Shown in pieces: positions 33,075 through 42,519 of a stretch of 64,000 nucleotides of DNA. Source of the stretch: Hymenobacter algoricola (GTDB lineage: Bacteria; Bacteroidota; Bacteroidia; Cytophagales; Hymenobacteraceae); NCBI RefSeq assembly GCF_039539525.1, contig NZ_BAABDH010000012.1:62001-126000 (forward strand), read 5' to 3'. Under the pieces are notes generated by a model. It did no database searches, was not told the DNA's origin, and saw only the letters and a list, made by a program, of their open reading frames with translations. Numbering within the stretch: position 1 is the stretch's first letter; each line of letters opens with the position of its first letter. The translations under genes were made by a program, and so were the position numbers.

Positions 33075-34463
33075 ATGACTCCATTCGTTCGTTTGTCGGC
33101 CCGCGTAGCGCTGCTGGCCGTGGTGCTGCTGGCTGGCACCGTTAGTTCCAGCTTCGCCCAGCTGGGCATTGGCCGGCCCACCGGCCGCACCATGGTCGAC
33201 GCCATCATCGTTAAAATCGACAACCAGATTGTGCTCAGCTCCGATCTGGAAGCCGTGTATGCCCAGCAGCTGGCCCAGGCCGAAGGCAAGCCCCTGCCGC
33301 CCGACCTGCGCTGCAAAATCCTGCAGAGCATAGTGCTCAACAAGCTGATGCTGGCCAAAGCCGAAACCGACTCAGTGGTGGTAGAGGACTCCCAGGTACG
33401 CAATGAGCTGGACCGGCGCATGGCCTACTTCGTGCAGCAGATCGGCTCGGAGAAGAAGCTGGAGGAATACTACAACAAGCCCATCAAGCAGCTCAAGGAC
33501 GACTTGCGCCCCCAGATCAAGGAGCAGCTCGTGCAGCAGAAGATGCAGGAAAGCATTGCCGGCAAAGTCACCGTGACGCCTCGCGAGGTGCGCCAGTACT
33601 TCAACCGCGCCCCCAAAGACAGCCTGCCCTACTACTCGACCGAGGTGGAAGTGGGCCAGATCGTGAAGCTGGCCCAGATCAATCCCAAAGCCAAGCAGGA
33701 CGCCATTACCAAGCTCAACGATATTCGGGGCCGCATCCAGGCCGGCGAAGATTTTGCCACCCTGGCCAAGCAGTTTTCCGAAGACCCCGGCTCGGCCGTG
33801 GAAGGCGGCTACCTGGGCTTTTTCAAGCGCAAGGAGCTGGTGCCCCAGTACGAGGCGGCGGCCCTCAAGCTGGAGCCCGGGCAGATGTCGCCGGTGGTGG
33901 AGTCGCAGTTCGGCTTTCACCTGATCCAGCTCATTGAGCGCAAAGGCGACTCCTACAGCACCCGCCACATCCTGCTCAAGGCCGCCACCGGCAACAGCGA
34001 CGTGAACGAGGCCGCCCTGCAGCTGGCCAAGCTGCGCACCCGCATCCTGGCCGACAGCACCACCTTCGCCAAAGCCGCCAAGGACCAGTCGGACGACAAA
34101 AACACCGGCAGCAACGGCGGCCTGATTCCTAACCGCCAGGACGGCAGCTCCTACCTGCCCCTCGACAAGATTGACCCGGCCATCTTCTTCACCATCGACA
34201 CCATGAAGGTGGGCCACATCACCCCGCCCCTGCCCTACCGCACCGACGACGGCAAGGACGCCATGCGCATCATCTGGCTGAAGTCGAACACGCCGCCCCA
34301 CCAGGCCAACCTGAAGGACGACTACCAGAAGATAGCCCAAGCCGCCCTGAACGAAAAGAAAAATAAGGCGCTGGACGAGTGGTTTCTCAAAAACCGCGGC
34401 AGCGTGTATATCGAAGTCGACCCGCGCTACGCCGACTGCAAGCTGCTGGATGCAGTAAACTAA
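33075..34463 (+). CDS. SurA-like periplasmic peptidylprolyl isomerase
   Basis: A 462-residue protein. A signal peptide (VALLAVVLLAGTVSSSFAQ) is followed by a SurA N-terminal helical region (DAIIVKIDNQIVLSSDLEAVYAQ, LCKILQ-type segment, LDRRMAYFVQQIGS). A first parvulin domain has FATLAKQFSEDPGSAVEGGYLGFFKRKELV. A second has YSTRHILLKA and KAAKDQSDDKNTGSNGGLIP. This matches the SurA architecture for chaperoning outer-membrane proteins. ATG 33075 is chosen; the frame extends upstream to 32958 but the signal peptide defines the start. Confidence 0.92.
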   Translation: MTPFVRLSARVALLAVVLLAGTVSSSFAQLGIGRPTGRTMVDAIIVKIDNQIVLSSDLEAVYAQQLAQAEGKPLPPDLRCKILQSIVLNKLMLAKAETDSVVVEDSQVRNELDRRMAYFVQQIGSEKKLEEYYNKPIKQLKDDLRPQIKEQLVQQKMQESIAGKVTVTPREVRQYFNRAPKDSLPYYSTEVEVGQIVKLAQINPKAKQDAITKLNDIRGRIQAGEDFATLAKQFSEDPGSAVEGGYLGFFKRKELVPQYEAAALKLEPGQMSPVVESQFGFHLIQLIERKGDSYSTRHILLKAATGNSDVNEAALQLAKLRTRILADSTTFAKAAKDQSDDKNTGSNGGLIPNRQDGSSYLPLDKIDPAIFFTIDTMKVGHITPPLPYRTDDGKDAMRIIWLKSNTPPHQANLKDDYQKIAQAALNEKKNKALDEWFLKNRGSVYIEVDPRYADCKLLDAVN

Positions 34464-34564
34464 TCTGGCCGGCCCGGCTGCTGAACGGGCCCGGGAAGAC
34501 AACCTTTTCGCCGGTCTGCCTGTCCTTAGTCCCAGATTCCTTACTTCCTCCCTTACCCTCCTAG

Positions 34565-35529
<965 letters not shown>

Positions 35530-35530
<1 letters not shown>

Positions 35531-35651
35531 GGTCTTGGGGGCTTAGGGTCTTGGTGTTCGTTCCGCCAGACTTTAGCTCCAATGGCCGTAACTGCAGAGT
35601 TAGCCATAAAGGTTACCGCTAAAAATCCAAGACCCTAAGTCCCCAAGACCC
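35530..35651. repeat. Word-repeat inverted repeat between moxR and a hypothetical gene
   Basis: Arms 35530-35554 and 35627-35651 are inverted repeats with 24 of 25 matches. Each arm is built from the word GGGTCTTGG occurring twice. The left arm begins at the last base of the moxR stop codon. The 72-base loop also has a small inverted repeat (GGCCGTAAC/GTTAGCC). Confidence 0.88.
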
Positions 35652-35666
35652 CAAGCCCCTAGCCAC

Positions 35667-36110
35667 ATGGAAGCCCAGTCGTACTATCAGCAATTTGAGC
35701 GCAACGTGGAGATGATTCTCGACGCCGTGCGTGTGGGTCTGGACCTGCGAACCACGCCCCTGCAAACCACGCTGCCGCTGGAACTATACGTTCTCTGCGA
35801 GGTCCTCAACCAGGCCGGCGGCCAGTACCGGCTCACCACGGAAGGGCTGGACCGGCTGGCCGAGTTCGAGCAGCAGTACCAGCAGCACGGCGCGGAAACC
35901 GAAGCCATCATGCGCCGCATTCTGGAAGACAAGCGTGCTTCGATGCGCACCCCCGAAGGCCGCGTGCTGACCAAGGAGATGCTGATTCGCCGCCTGGAGT
36001 TTTTCAACGAAACCGCCCGGCTGGTGAACGTGATGCGCACCCAGCAGGCGCTGGGCAGCCCCATGCAGTACCAGCATCCGCACATCAAGGGCCTGGTGCT
36101 GAACAAGTAG
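35667..36110 (+). CDS. Hypothetical protein, 147 residues
   Basis: I do not recognise a family. There is no export signal. The product is helical and charged, with an amphipathic N-terminus (YYQQFERNVEMILDAVRVGLD), a Gln/Glu-rich centre (EFEQQYQQHGAETEAIMRRILED) and RRLEFFNETARLVNVMRTQQALG near the end. It sits directly after the inverted repeat and is closed by a terminator. Possible co-transcription with moxR depends on whether the hairpin terminates. Confidence 0.65.
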   Translation: MEAQSYYQQFERNVEMILDAVRVGLDLRTTPLQTTLPLELYVLCEVLNQAGGQYRLTTEGLDRLAEFEQQYQQHGAETEAIMRRILEDKRASMRTPEGRVLTKEMLIRRLEFFNETARLVNVMRTQQALGSPMQYQHPHIKGLVLNK

Positions 36111-36133
36111 CCGACTACTCCCGGTACCGGGCT

Positions 36134-36163
36134 GCGCCATCCGAGAACGGGTGGCGCTTTTTT
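36134..36163 (+). terminator. Intrinsic terminator
   Basis: Nine-bp stem GCGCCATCC/GGGTGGCGC with one G-U pair, followed by T6. Confidence 0.88.
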
Positions 36164-36232
36164 GTGGCGGCCCGGCGTGGTTGTCCGGCCGCCTGATTTG
36201 CGCGTAGGTACCTCTGCTCCGGCTCTGCCTGT

Positions 36233-36814
36233 ATGACGACTACTGCTTCCTCGCCCTCTCCGACCCCGATTCATACGGCGCGCCTGCTGCTGCGCCCCTA
36301 CGAGCCCGCCGACGAGCCGGCTTTCTTTGCCCTCATTGACGCCAACCGGCCGCGCCTGGCCACGGCCTTTCCCGCCCGCGTGGCCGCCGTGCAGACCCCC
36401 GCTGATGCCCGCCGCGTACTGAGCGTCTTTGGCCACGACTGGCGCATCAACCGCCTCTACGTGCTGGGCATCTGGCACCGCGAAACCGGCGCCTACCTGG
36501 GCGACATCAGCCTGAAGCCCACCTGGGCGGCCACCGTCACCGCCGAAATCGGCTATTACCTGGCGCCCGAGGCCGAGGGTCAGGGCTTCGCGCGCGAGGC
36601 CCTGACCGCGGCCACCGGCTTCGGCTTCTACTCCAGCGTGCAGGCCCACCGCCTCGACATCCGCTGCCGCGCCGACAACCCCCGCAGCTGCGCCGTGGCC
36701 GGGCACGCCGGATTCCAGCCGCTGCCCGTACGGCCCCGGCTGTGGCCGCTGCGCGGGACTGGTTCGGCCGAAATCCTGCATTACGCCCTGTACCGCCCCG
36801 CGCCTACCACCTGA
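36233..36814 (+). CDS. GNAT-family N-acetyltransferase
   Basis: A 193-residue acetyltransferase of the RimJ/RimL-like type. Visible features are HTARLLLRPYEPADEPAFFALI, then ITVTAEIGYYLAPEAEGQGFAREALTA, which carries the acetyl-CoA pyrophosphate loop, and RLDIRCRADNPRSCAVAGHAGFQ. It transfers acetyl from acetyl-CoA to an amine; the target is unknown. Convergent with the gene at 36829. Confidence 0.88.
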   Translation: MTTTASSPSPTPIHTARLLLRPYEPADEPAFFALIDANRPRLATAFPARVAAVQTPADARRVLSVFGHDWRINRLYVLGIWHRETGAYLGDISLKPTWAATVTAEIGYYLAPEAEGQGFAREALTAATGFGFYSSVQAHRLDIRCRADNPRSCAVAGHAGFQPLPVRPRLWPLRGTGSAEILHYALYRPAPTT

Positions 36815-36828
36815 GCCAGCCGGCCGGC

Positions 36829-37998
36829 TTATTCCACGCCCTGCCGGATGGTGGTCAGCAGAAAGCTCTGGCTGAAGTTGAAGTACAAGGCAAACGAGAA
36901 GTCGAAGAGCCCGTTGTTGAGGTCGTAGAGCGGCTCGAAGCGCGTGGTCATGATCAGGTTGCCCGGCAGGCGGTAGTCTTTCAAAAACCGCGCAATGAGC
37001 AGCTGCCGGTCTTTGTCGAGGTACTGGGGGTTATTGACGGTGTTGGAAATGGAGCGGTAGAGCGGCCCGCCCAGCGGCGAAATGTAGCCGTTGCCGCGCC
37101 AGTACGCCACCTGCACGTTCGAAAGACGGGTATCGACGCCCGCATTCAGATACAGCCCCGTGCCCCGGCGGAACGCCAGCACGTCGGTGAAGGAGTAGTC
37201 GTCGAAATAAGTAACGTAGCCGTCGAAATGCACAGCGTGAAAAAACCGCGACGTCAGCGGCTTGCGCAGCCGCAGGCCGCTGGCTACGTTGAACAGGGTT
37301 TGCAGGGGCGCGTCTACCGTGTCAATCTGCCCGCCCCGGTGCGTGCCCGTAAACTGAAAGGGCACCCGCAGCCACCAGCCGGCCGAGTCGCCGGCCACCG
37401 TGGCCTCGGTCGTGAGGCCACCGGCCACTTCCTCCTGAAAGCTGCTGAACGGGTACTGCTGCCGCTGCCAGTCCACCCAGGCATCGAGACTCAGCCGCTT
37501 TTTCTGCAGCTTATACTGCGCGCCCTCCTCCAGCCGGTTGGTCATCACCCGCTCGAAGTCGAACAGGGGCTCGATGTAGCCGTGGTGCAGGTTGCCCTCA
37601 ATGTTGCCAAACAGGATGCTGTGCGGGCCGTTCTGGTACTTGATGGTGAGCAGGGGCTGCACTTCCCGCAGCCGGAGCGTGCCGTAGTTTTTCCACAGAA
37701 ATACGCCCGCCTCCACCCGCAGGTTGGCGGTGGGGAAGTACACCAGCCGGGGCAGCAGGTGGGCTCCGAAGTAGGTGCGGCCCTCCTCAATCTTGTTGAA
37801 GTACTCGTTGTCCTTGTTGAACTGAAACACCTGCACATCGAGCCGGAGCTGCCGCTCGTACTGGGGTCCGACGGGCAGGGGGCGCAGAAAAGCCGAGTTA
37901 TCCAGCTGCGCCCAGGCCGTCCCGATGCCGGTTTGCCACGCTAACCCGGCCAGAATCAGGAAGAACCGCAGCGGCGGTTTTGACAAAAATTTTAGCAT
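36829..37998 (-). CDS. Exported beta-rich (outer-membrane-like) protein of unknown family
   Basis: A 389-residue product with a signal peptide (RFFLILAGLAWQTGIGTAWA). The mature part alternates short strands with aromatic ends (YFGAHLLPRLVYFPTANLRVEAGVF, YFDDYSFTDVLAFRRGTGLYLNAG) and ends in strand-like FSFALYFNFSQSF, which suggests an outer-membrane barrel. I do not recognise the family. Upstream on the minus strand a TATATTTTG-like box (38044-38052) may be the -7 element. It is divergent from recA. Confidence 0.65.
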   Translation of the reverse strand: MLKFLSKPPLRFFLILAGLAWQTGIGTAWAQLDNSAFLRPLPVGPQYERQLRLDVQVFQFNKDNEYFNKIEEGRTYFGAHLLPRLVYFPTANLRVEAGVFLWKNYGTLRLREVQPLLTIKYQNGPHSILFGNIEGNLHHGYIEPLFDFERVMTNRLEEGAQYKLQKKRLSLDAWVDWQRQQYPFSSFQEEVAGGLTTEATVAGDSAGWWLRVPFQFTGTHRGGQIDTVDAPLQTLFNVASGLRLRKPLTSRFFHAVHFDGYVTYFDDYSFTDVLAFRRGTGLYLNAGVDTRLSNVQVAYWRGNGYISPLGGPLYRSISNTVNNPQYLDKDRQLLIARFLKDYRLPGNLIMTTRFEPLYDLNNGLFDFSFALYFNFSQSFLLTTIRQGVE

Positions 37999-38122
37999 TA
38001 TTCTATACTCCGAAATTCAGCAAATTTTTTTAGCATTGCGGGCACAAAATATAGCCCGCCTGCGTTACCCATTGCCGACCAGAAACCACCTGCCGCCGCT
38101 GGCGTAAAAGGGCTTTTTCTGG

Positions 38123-38153
38123 TTGGTTAGGCGGCCAAAAACGCCTACATTCA
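38123..38153 (+). promoter_or_regulatory. Candidate recA promoter
   Basis: TTG at 38123-38125 and TACATTCA at 38146-38153 (20 bases apart) fit the Bacteroidota -33/-7 layout, with two mismatches in the -7 box. I see no LexA box I would defend. Confidence 0.4.
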
Positions 38154-38187
38154 CCAAACCTAAGCATTTATCCCCAACCCTCTTCGA

Positions 38188-39282
38188 ATGGCTGCTACCA
38201 CAGACAAAGCCGAGAAAACTTCTGCAAACCCGCAGGCCGAAAAGCTGAAAGCGCTTCAGCTCACGATGGATAAGCTCGACAAGGCTTATGGCAAAGGCAC
38301 CGTCATGAAGCTCAGCGACAACAAGGTGGTCGACATTCCGGCCATCAGCACCGGCTCGCTGGGCCTGGATATTGCCCTCGGCATTGGCGGGCTGCCCCGC
38401 GGCCGGGTGGTCGAGATTTACGGGCCGGAATCGAGCGGTAAAACCACGCTGACCCTACACTGCATTGCCGAAGCCCAGAAAAAAGGCGGCATCGCGGCCT
38501 TCATCGACGCCGAGCACGCCTTCGACCGCGCCTACGCCGAAAAGCTGGGTATCGACACCACCAACCTGCTCATTGCCCAGCCCGACAACGGCGAGCAGGC
38601 CCTGGAAATAGCCGACCACCTGATTTCGTCGGGGGCCATCGACATCATCGTCATTGACTCCGTAGCCGCCCTGGTGCCGAAAGGCGAGCTGGAAGGCGAC
38701 ATGGGCGACTCGAAGATGGGCCTGCAGGCGCGTCTGATGAGCCAGGCCCTGCGCAAGCTCACCGGCACTATCAACAAGACCGGCTGCTGCTGCATCTTTA
38801 TCAACCAGTTGCGCGAGAAAATCGGCGTGATGTTCGGCAATCCCGAAACCACGACCGGTGGCAACGCCCTGAAGTTCTATGCTTCGGTTCGCCTCGACAT
38901 CCGTCGCATCGGCCAGATCAAGGAAGATAAGGACAACGTGACCGGCAACCGCACCAAGGTGAAAGTGGTGAAGAACAAGCTGGCGCCGCCCTTCAAGGTG
39001 GTCGAGTTTGACATCATCTACGGCGAGGGCATCAGCAAAGTGGGCGAAATCCTGGACCTGGGCGTTGACATGGGCATTATTGCCAAATCGGGCTCCTGGT
39101 TCTCCTACGACGGCAACCGCCTGGGCCAGGGCCGCGAGGGCGTAAAAACCATCCTGCTCGACAACCACGAGCTGGCCGACAAAATCGAGAAGCAGATCCG
39201 CGACATGGTGAAAGGTGAGCCCGCAGTGGCCCTAGCTGCCATTCCGACGGATGAGTCGACCGACGAGGACGACGACGAATAG
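38188..39282 (+). CDS. recA: Recombinase RecA
   Basis: A 364-residue RecA, which forms filaments on single-stranded DNA for homologous recombination and SOS signalling. Walker A is GPESSGKTT (about residue 79 onward). The QARLMSQALRKLTG segment, FINQLREKIGVMFGNPETTTGGNALKFYASVRLDIRR and an acidic C-terminal tail (DESTDEDDDE) are all present. Length is typical for the phylum. It is monocistronic with its own terminator. Confidence 0.98.
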   Translation: MAATTDKAEKTSANPQAEKLKALQLTMDKLDKAYGKGTVMKLSDNKVVDIPAISTGSLGLDIALGIGGLPRGRVVEIYGPESSGKTTLTLHCIAEAQKKGGIAAFIDAEHAFDRAYAEKLGIDTTNLLIAQPDNGEQALEIADHLISSGAIDIIVIDSVAALVPKGELEGDMGDSKMGLQARLMSQALRKLTGTINKTGCCCIFINQLREKIGVMFGNPETTTGGNALKFYASVRLDIRRIGQIKEDKDNVTGNRTKVKVVKNKLAPPFKVVEFDIIYGEGISKVGEILDLGVDMGIIAKSGSWFSYDGNRLGQGREGVKTILLDNHELADKIEKQIRDMVKGEPAVALAAIPTDESTDEDDDE

Positions 39283-39305
39283 ACGGGGCTGCGTTCCGCT
39301 CATTG

Positions 39306-39340
39306 AAAAGCCTCCCCGGGAAACCGGGGAGGCTTTTTTT
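39306..39340 (+). terminator. recA terminator
   Basis: Perfect stem AAAGCCTCCCCGG/CCGGGGAGGCTTT with loop GAAA, then T7. Confidence 0.93.
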
Positions 39341-39437
39341 GTCCTTTATGCCCCGCACTCAAAACCCGCCCCGGAACCCGGCCCCAGCTTTTTCGTTCCT
39401 TTTGAGCTGGTACGCTGCTAGTGTGCGGGGTTACCGA

Positions 39438-39445
39438 TATCTTTG
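39438..39445 (+). promoter_or_regulatory. -7 box TATCTTTG for the DUF3108 gene
   Basis: An exact TAnnTTTG match. Its TTG is in frame with the next gene and would be a false start. Confidence 0.55.
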
Positions 39446-39496
39446 CTGGCACCTCGTTTGAATAGGCAACGGCCGGATCTTTTTTTGCTAGTTTTT

Positions 39497-40321
39497 ATGA
39501 AGCGCCGCTGGCTCCTGTCTTCGATTTTGCTGCTGCCCCTGGCCGCTTTGTTTGCCTTCGGGCCGGGCGACGCCGTCCGCAACGTGCCCAACTCCAGCTT
39601 CGAGCGGGGCGAGGTACTCTACTACCGGGTGCACTACGGCCTGATCAACGCCGCTGATGCTACCATCGAGGTTTCCAAAGACCTGCAGCGCGTCAATGAC
39701 CGGCCCTGCTACAAGGCCACCGTCACGGGTCGGACCACCGGCTCGTTCGACTTCTTTATGCGGGTGCGCGACACCTGGCGCACCTACATCGACACTACCA
39801 GCATTCTGCCGCAGAAGTTCTTTCGCAACATCGAGGAGAACAACTACCGCAAAAAGGAAACCATCGACTTCGACCACGTGAAGGACGTGGCGCAGGTGGA
39901 AACCCGCAAGAAGGACAAGGACAATGTGCGCCACGAAACCTTCAAAGTGCCGGATAACGTGCAGGACATGGTCAGCGGCTTCTATTTCCTGCGTACCCTG
40001 AACTACGACAACCGCCGTATCGGCGACGTCATCCGGGTCCAGGGCTTCTTCGACAACCAGGTTTTCACGATGGATGTAATCTACAAAGGCCGGGAAACCG
40101 TGGAGACCAAGGCCGGCGACATCCGCGCCATCAAGCTGGTTCCGAAGATGCCGGCCAACAAGCTCTTCCGCGGTGAGAATGCCATATCCGTGTACCTCTC
40201 CGACGACCGGAACAAGGTGCCGGTCCTTATCCAGGCCGAACTGTTTGTGGGGGCCGTGAAAGTGGATATGTACAAATACCAGGGACTTAAAAACCGGTTG
40301 AATCTGGTGGCTCAAAACTGA
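39497..40321 (+). CDS. DUF3108 domain exported protein
   Basis: A 274-residue protein with a signal peptide (MKRRWLLSSILLLPLAALFA). The DUF3108 core is clear: FERGEVLYYRVHYGLINAADATIEV, RPCYKATVTGRTTGSFDFFM, VRDTWRTYIDT, DMVSGFYFLRTLNY and AIKLVPKMPANKLFRGENAISVYLSDDRNKVPVLIQAE. Function of the family is not established; it is an envelope protein. ATG 39497 is used because the upstream TTG at 39443 is inside the TATCTTTG box. Confidence 0.9.
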   Translation: MKRRWLLSSILLLPLAALFAFGPGDAVRNVPNSSFERGEVLYYRVHYGLINAADATIEVSKDLQRVNDRPCYKATVTGRTTGSFDFFMRVRDTWRTYIDTTSILPQKFFRNIEENNYRKKETIDFDHVKDVAQVETRKKDKDNVRHETFKVPDNVQDMVSGFYFLRTLNYDNRRIGDVIRVQGFFDNQVFTMDVIYKGRETVETKAGDIRAIKLVPKMPANKLFRGENAISVYLSDDRNKVPVLIQAELFVGAVKVDMYKYQGLKNRLNLVAQN

Positions 40322-40330
40322 TTTTCCTTG

Positions 40331-40358
40331 AAAAGCGACTCCTTCCGGGTCGCTTTTT
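40331..40358 (+). terminator. Intrinsic terminator after DUF3108 gene
   Basis: Stem AAAAGCGACTCC/GGGTCGCTTTT (with a U-G pair) and a T7 run. Confidence 0.9.
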
Positions 40359-40511
40359 TTATGCCCTTTCCAATGCCCGAACTCCTTCCTGCTCCGCCAC
40401 TGGCCAAAGCCCGCCCGCTGCCAGCGCGGCCACCCAGCTCAGCAGTAGCCCGCTTGCCCGCTGCCCCGGCAGTTCACAAAAAGGTAACACGCCCGGCCGT
40501 CCGACAAGCGG

Positions 40512-40519
40512 TATTTTTG
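40512..40519 (+). promoter_or_regulatory. -7 box TATTTTTG for the response regulator
   Basis: An exact TAnnTTTG match 40 bases before the GTG start at 40559. It rules out the in-frame extension that begins at 40328 inside the preceding terminator. Confidence 0.55.
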
Positions 40520-40558
40520 TCATCCCGCATCTTCTTCTACCCCCAAACCCCACGTCCC

Positions 40559-41257
40559 GTGCACCCAAACGCCTCCTCACACCCTTACAAGATTCTGGTC
40601 GTGGATGATGATCCGGACATCGTGGAGCTGCTGGAATATAACCTGCGCAAGGAAGGCTACGAGGTAGCCAGCGCCCCCGATGGCCGCAAGGCTCTGGAAG
40701 TAGCGCCCGGCTTCGCCCCCGACATTGTGCTGCTCGACGTGATGATGCCCCACCTCGACGGCATCGACACCTGCCGGCAGCTGCGTGAGCTGCCCAAGTT
40801 CAAGGACACCTACATCATCTTTTTGACGGCCCGGGCCGAGGAGTTCTCGGAAGTGGCCGCTTTCGAGGCCGGGGCCGACGACTTCATTGCCAAGCCCATC
40901 AAGCCCCGCGCGCTGCTCAGCCGCCTGGCCGCCTTTGTGCGCCGCGACAAAGACCCGCAGGCCGTGTCCGAAACCATCGAAATCAATGGCCTGACCATCG
41001 ACCGCACCGGCTTCGCCGTGTACCAGGATGGCCGTAAGATTTCCCTGCCCAAAAAGGAGTTTGAGCTGCTGGCCTTTCTGGCTTCTGCGCCGCACAAGGT
41101 TTTCGGCCGCGACGAGCTGCTGCAGAACATCTGGGGCAATGATGTCTTCGTGCTGGCCCGCACCGTGGATGTGCACGTGCGCAAAGTGCGCGAGAAAGTT
41201 GGCGACCACCACATCCAGACCATCAAGGGCGTCGGCTACAAGTTTAATAGCGACTGA
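40559..41257 (+). CDS. OmpR/PhoB-type response regulator
   Basis: A 232-residue regulator starting at GTG (MHPNASSHPYKILVVDDD). The receiver domain has the acidic pocket DDD near residue 18-20, the phospho-accepting Asp60 in VLLDVMMP, Thr in FLTARAEE and Lys in FIAKPIKP. The C-terminal winged helix has LPKKEFELLAFLASAPHKVFGRDELLQ and RTVDVHVRKVREKVGDHHIQTIKGVGYKF. The histidine kinase follows 145 bases downstream behind a hairpin, so this is a two-component pair. The PhoB-like sequence suggests, but does not prove, phosphate sensing. Confidence 0.95.
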   Translation: MHPNASSHPYKILVVDDDPDIVELLEYNLRKEGYEVASAPDGRKALEVAPGFAPDIVLLDVMMPHLDGIDTCRQLRELPKFKDTYIIFLTARAEEFSEVAAFEAGADDFIAKPIKPRALLSRLAAFVRRDKDPQAVSETIEINGLTIDRTGFAVYQDGRKISLPKKEFELLAFLASAPHKVFGRDELLQNIWGNDVFVLARTVDVHVRKVREKVGDHHIQTIKGVGYKFNSD

Positions 41258-41290
41258 AAGCCCGGCCACGCGCTGCTGTTGACCAGCTGA

Positions 41291-41325
41291 AAAGCCGGCC
41301 CCAGGTTAGGGCCGGCTTTCTTTTG
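41291..41325 (+). terminator. Hairpin between response regulator and kinase genes
   Basis: Perfect 11-bp stem AAAGCCGGCCC/GGGCCGGCTTT, then CTTTTG. Its T run is broken, so it may only attenuate read-through into the kinase gene, which has its own TAAATTTG box (41332-41339). Confidence 0.7.
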
Positions 41326-41401
41326 AAGCGGTAAATTTGGCCCGGGCAGCCGGCCATTCCTTTCCTCCGGTGCGCTCCTCCCGCAACCAGTTCATTCCCT
41401 C

Positions 41402-42493
41402 ATGGACCTATCCTCCCGCACCATTGCCATCTTGATTGCCTTGCTGGTCGCGGGCGTGCTGACCACCCTGGCCTGGCTGGTCCCGACCATGGCCTTCGAG
41501 CAGGGGGCGCTGGCGGCGGGCATTACGGTGGCGGCGTGCTTTCTGCTGGTTTATCTGGCTTTTGAGGCCCTGATTTTTCGGGAAATCAACAATATCTACG
41601 CCGGCCTGGAAAACGTGAAGCGCAAGGAGTTCCGCAGGCTCTCAAACAAGTTCCTGTTCCGCCCCGAGCCGCTCAAGCGCATGCGCGACGAAATCGTGCA
41701 GATGGCCGAGCGCAAGCAGCAGGAAATCGACGAGCTCAAGCGCCTGCAGGTCCTGCGCCGCGAGTTCCTGGCCGACGTGTCGCACGAGCTGAAAACCCCG
41801 ATTTTTGCCGCCCAGGGCTTCCTGCATACCGTGCTCGATGGCGACGTGGACGACGAGCTGCTGCGCCACAAGTTTCTCACCAAAGCCGCCACCAGCCTCG
41901 ATGCGCTGGACGCGCTGGTGCAGGATCTGGTTACCATCTCGCAGCTGGAGAAGGGAGTGGTGCGCATGCGGCGCCAGGCGTTTGATGTGGCGCAGCTGGT
42001 GCACGAGATATTTGAGCAGCTGGAGCAGAAGGCCGGGCAGCGTCACGTCACGCTGGAGCTGTTTCCGCCTTCCCTGGCCCCGGAAGGACTGCGCGTGCTG
42101 GCCGACCGTAACCGCATCCGGCAGGTCCTGATCAACCTGATCGACAACGCGGTAAAGTATGGCAAGGAAGGCGGGCACGTCATCGTCAGCCTGCTGGAAA
42201 GCAGCAAAGGCGTGAAGATATCGGTGCGCGACGACGGCGCCGGTATTCCGAAGCAGCACCAGAGCCGCATTTTCGAGCGATTTTACCGCGTAGACCGAAG
42301 CCGTTCCCGCGACTCCGGCGGCTCGGGCCTCGGGCTGGCCATCAGCAAGCACATTGTGGAGGCGCACAAATCGACCATCCGGGTACACAGCGAGGCCGGT
42401 CTGGGCACCACGCTGGAGTTTAAGCTGCCCAAGCCCCGCCCGCCCCGCCCGCCGCTGGCTACCGACGCGCAGCTGGAGGCCGACGCTTCTTAA
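41402..42493 (+). CDS. Sensor histidine kinase (PhoR-like, no visible sensor domain)
   Basis: A 363-residue kinase. Two membrane segments (TIAILIALLVAGVLTTLAW and GITVAACFLLVYLAFEALI) are separated by only about a dozen residues. A coiled stretch follows, then the phospho-acceptor His128 in DVSHELKTP, the N-box LINLIDNAVKYG, the G1 box RDDGAGIP, FERFYRVDRSRSR and the G2 box GGSGLGLAISKHIVE. It lacks a periplasmic sensor domain, PAS or HAMP, so it probably senses through the membrane or a partner protein. It pairs with the response regulator upstream. Confidence 0.95.
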   Translation: MDLSSRTIAILIALLVAGVLTTLAWLVPTMAFEQGALAAGITVAACFLLVYLAFEALIFREINNIYAGLENVKRKEFRRLSNKFLFRPEPLKRMRDEIVQMAERKQQEIDELKRLQVLRREFLADVSHELKTPIFAAQGFLHTVLDGDVDDELLRHKFLTKAATSLDALDALVQDLVTISQLEKGVVRMRRQAFDVAQLVHEIFEQLEQKAGQRHVTLELFPPSLAPEGLRVLADRNRIRQVLINLIDNAVKYGKEGGHVIVSLLESSKGVKISVRDDGAGIPKQHQSRIFERFYRVDRSRSRDSGGSGLGLAISKHIVEAHKSTIRVHSEAGLGTTLEFKLPKPRPPRPPLATDAQLEADAS

Positions 42494-42519
42494 GTCTTCG
42501 CCGTACCTTTGCGGCCTCT

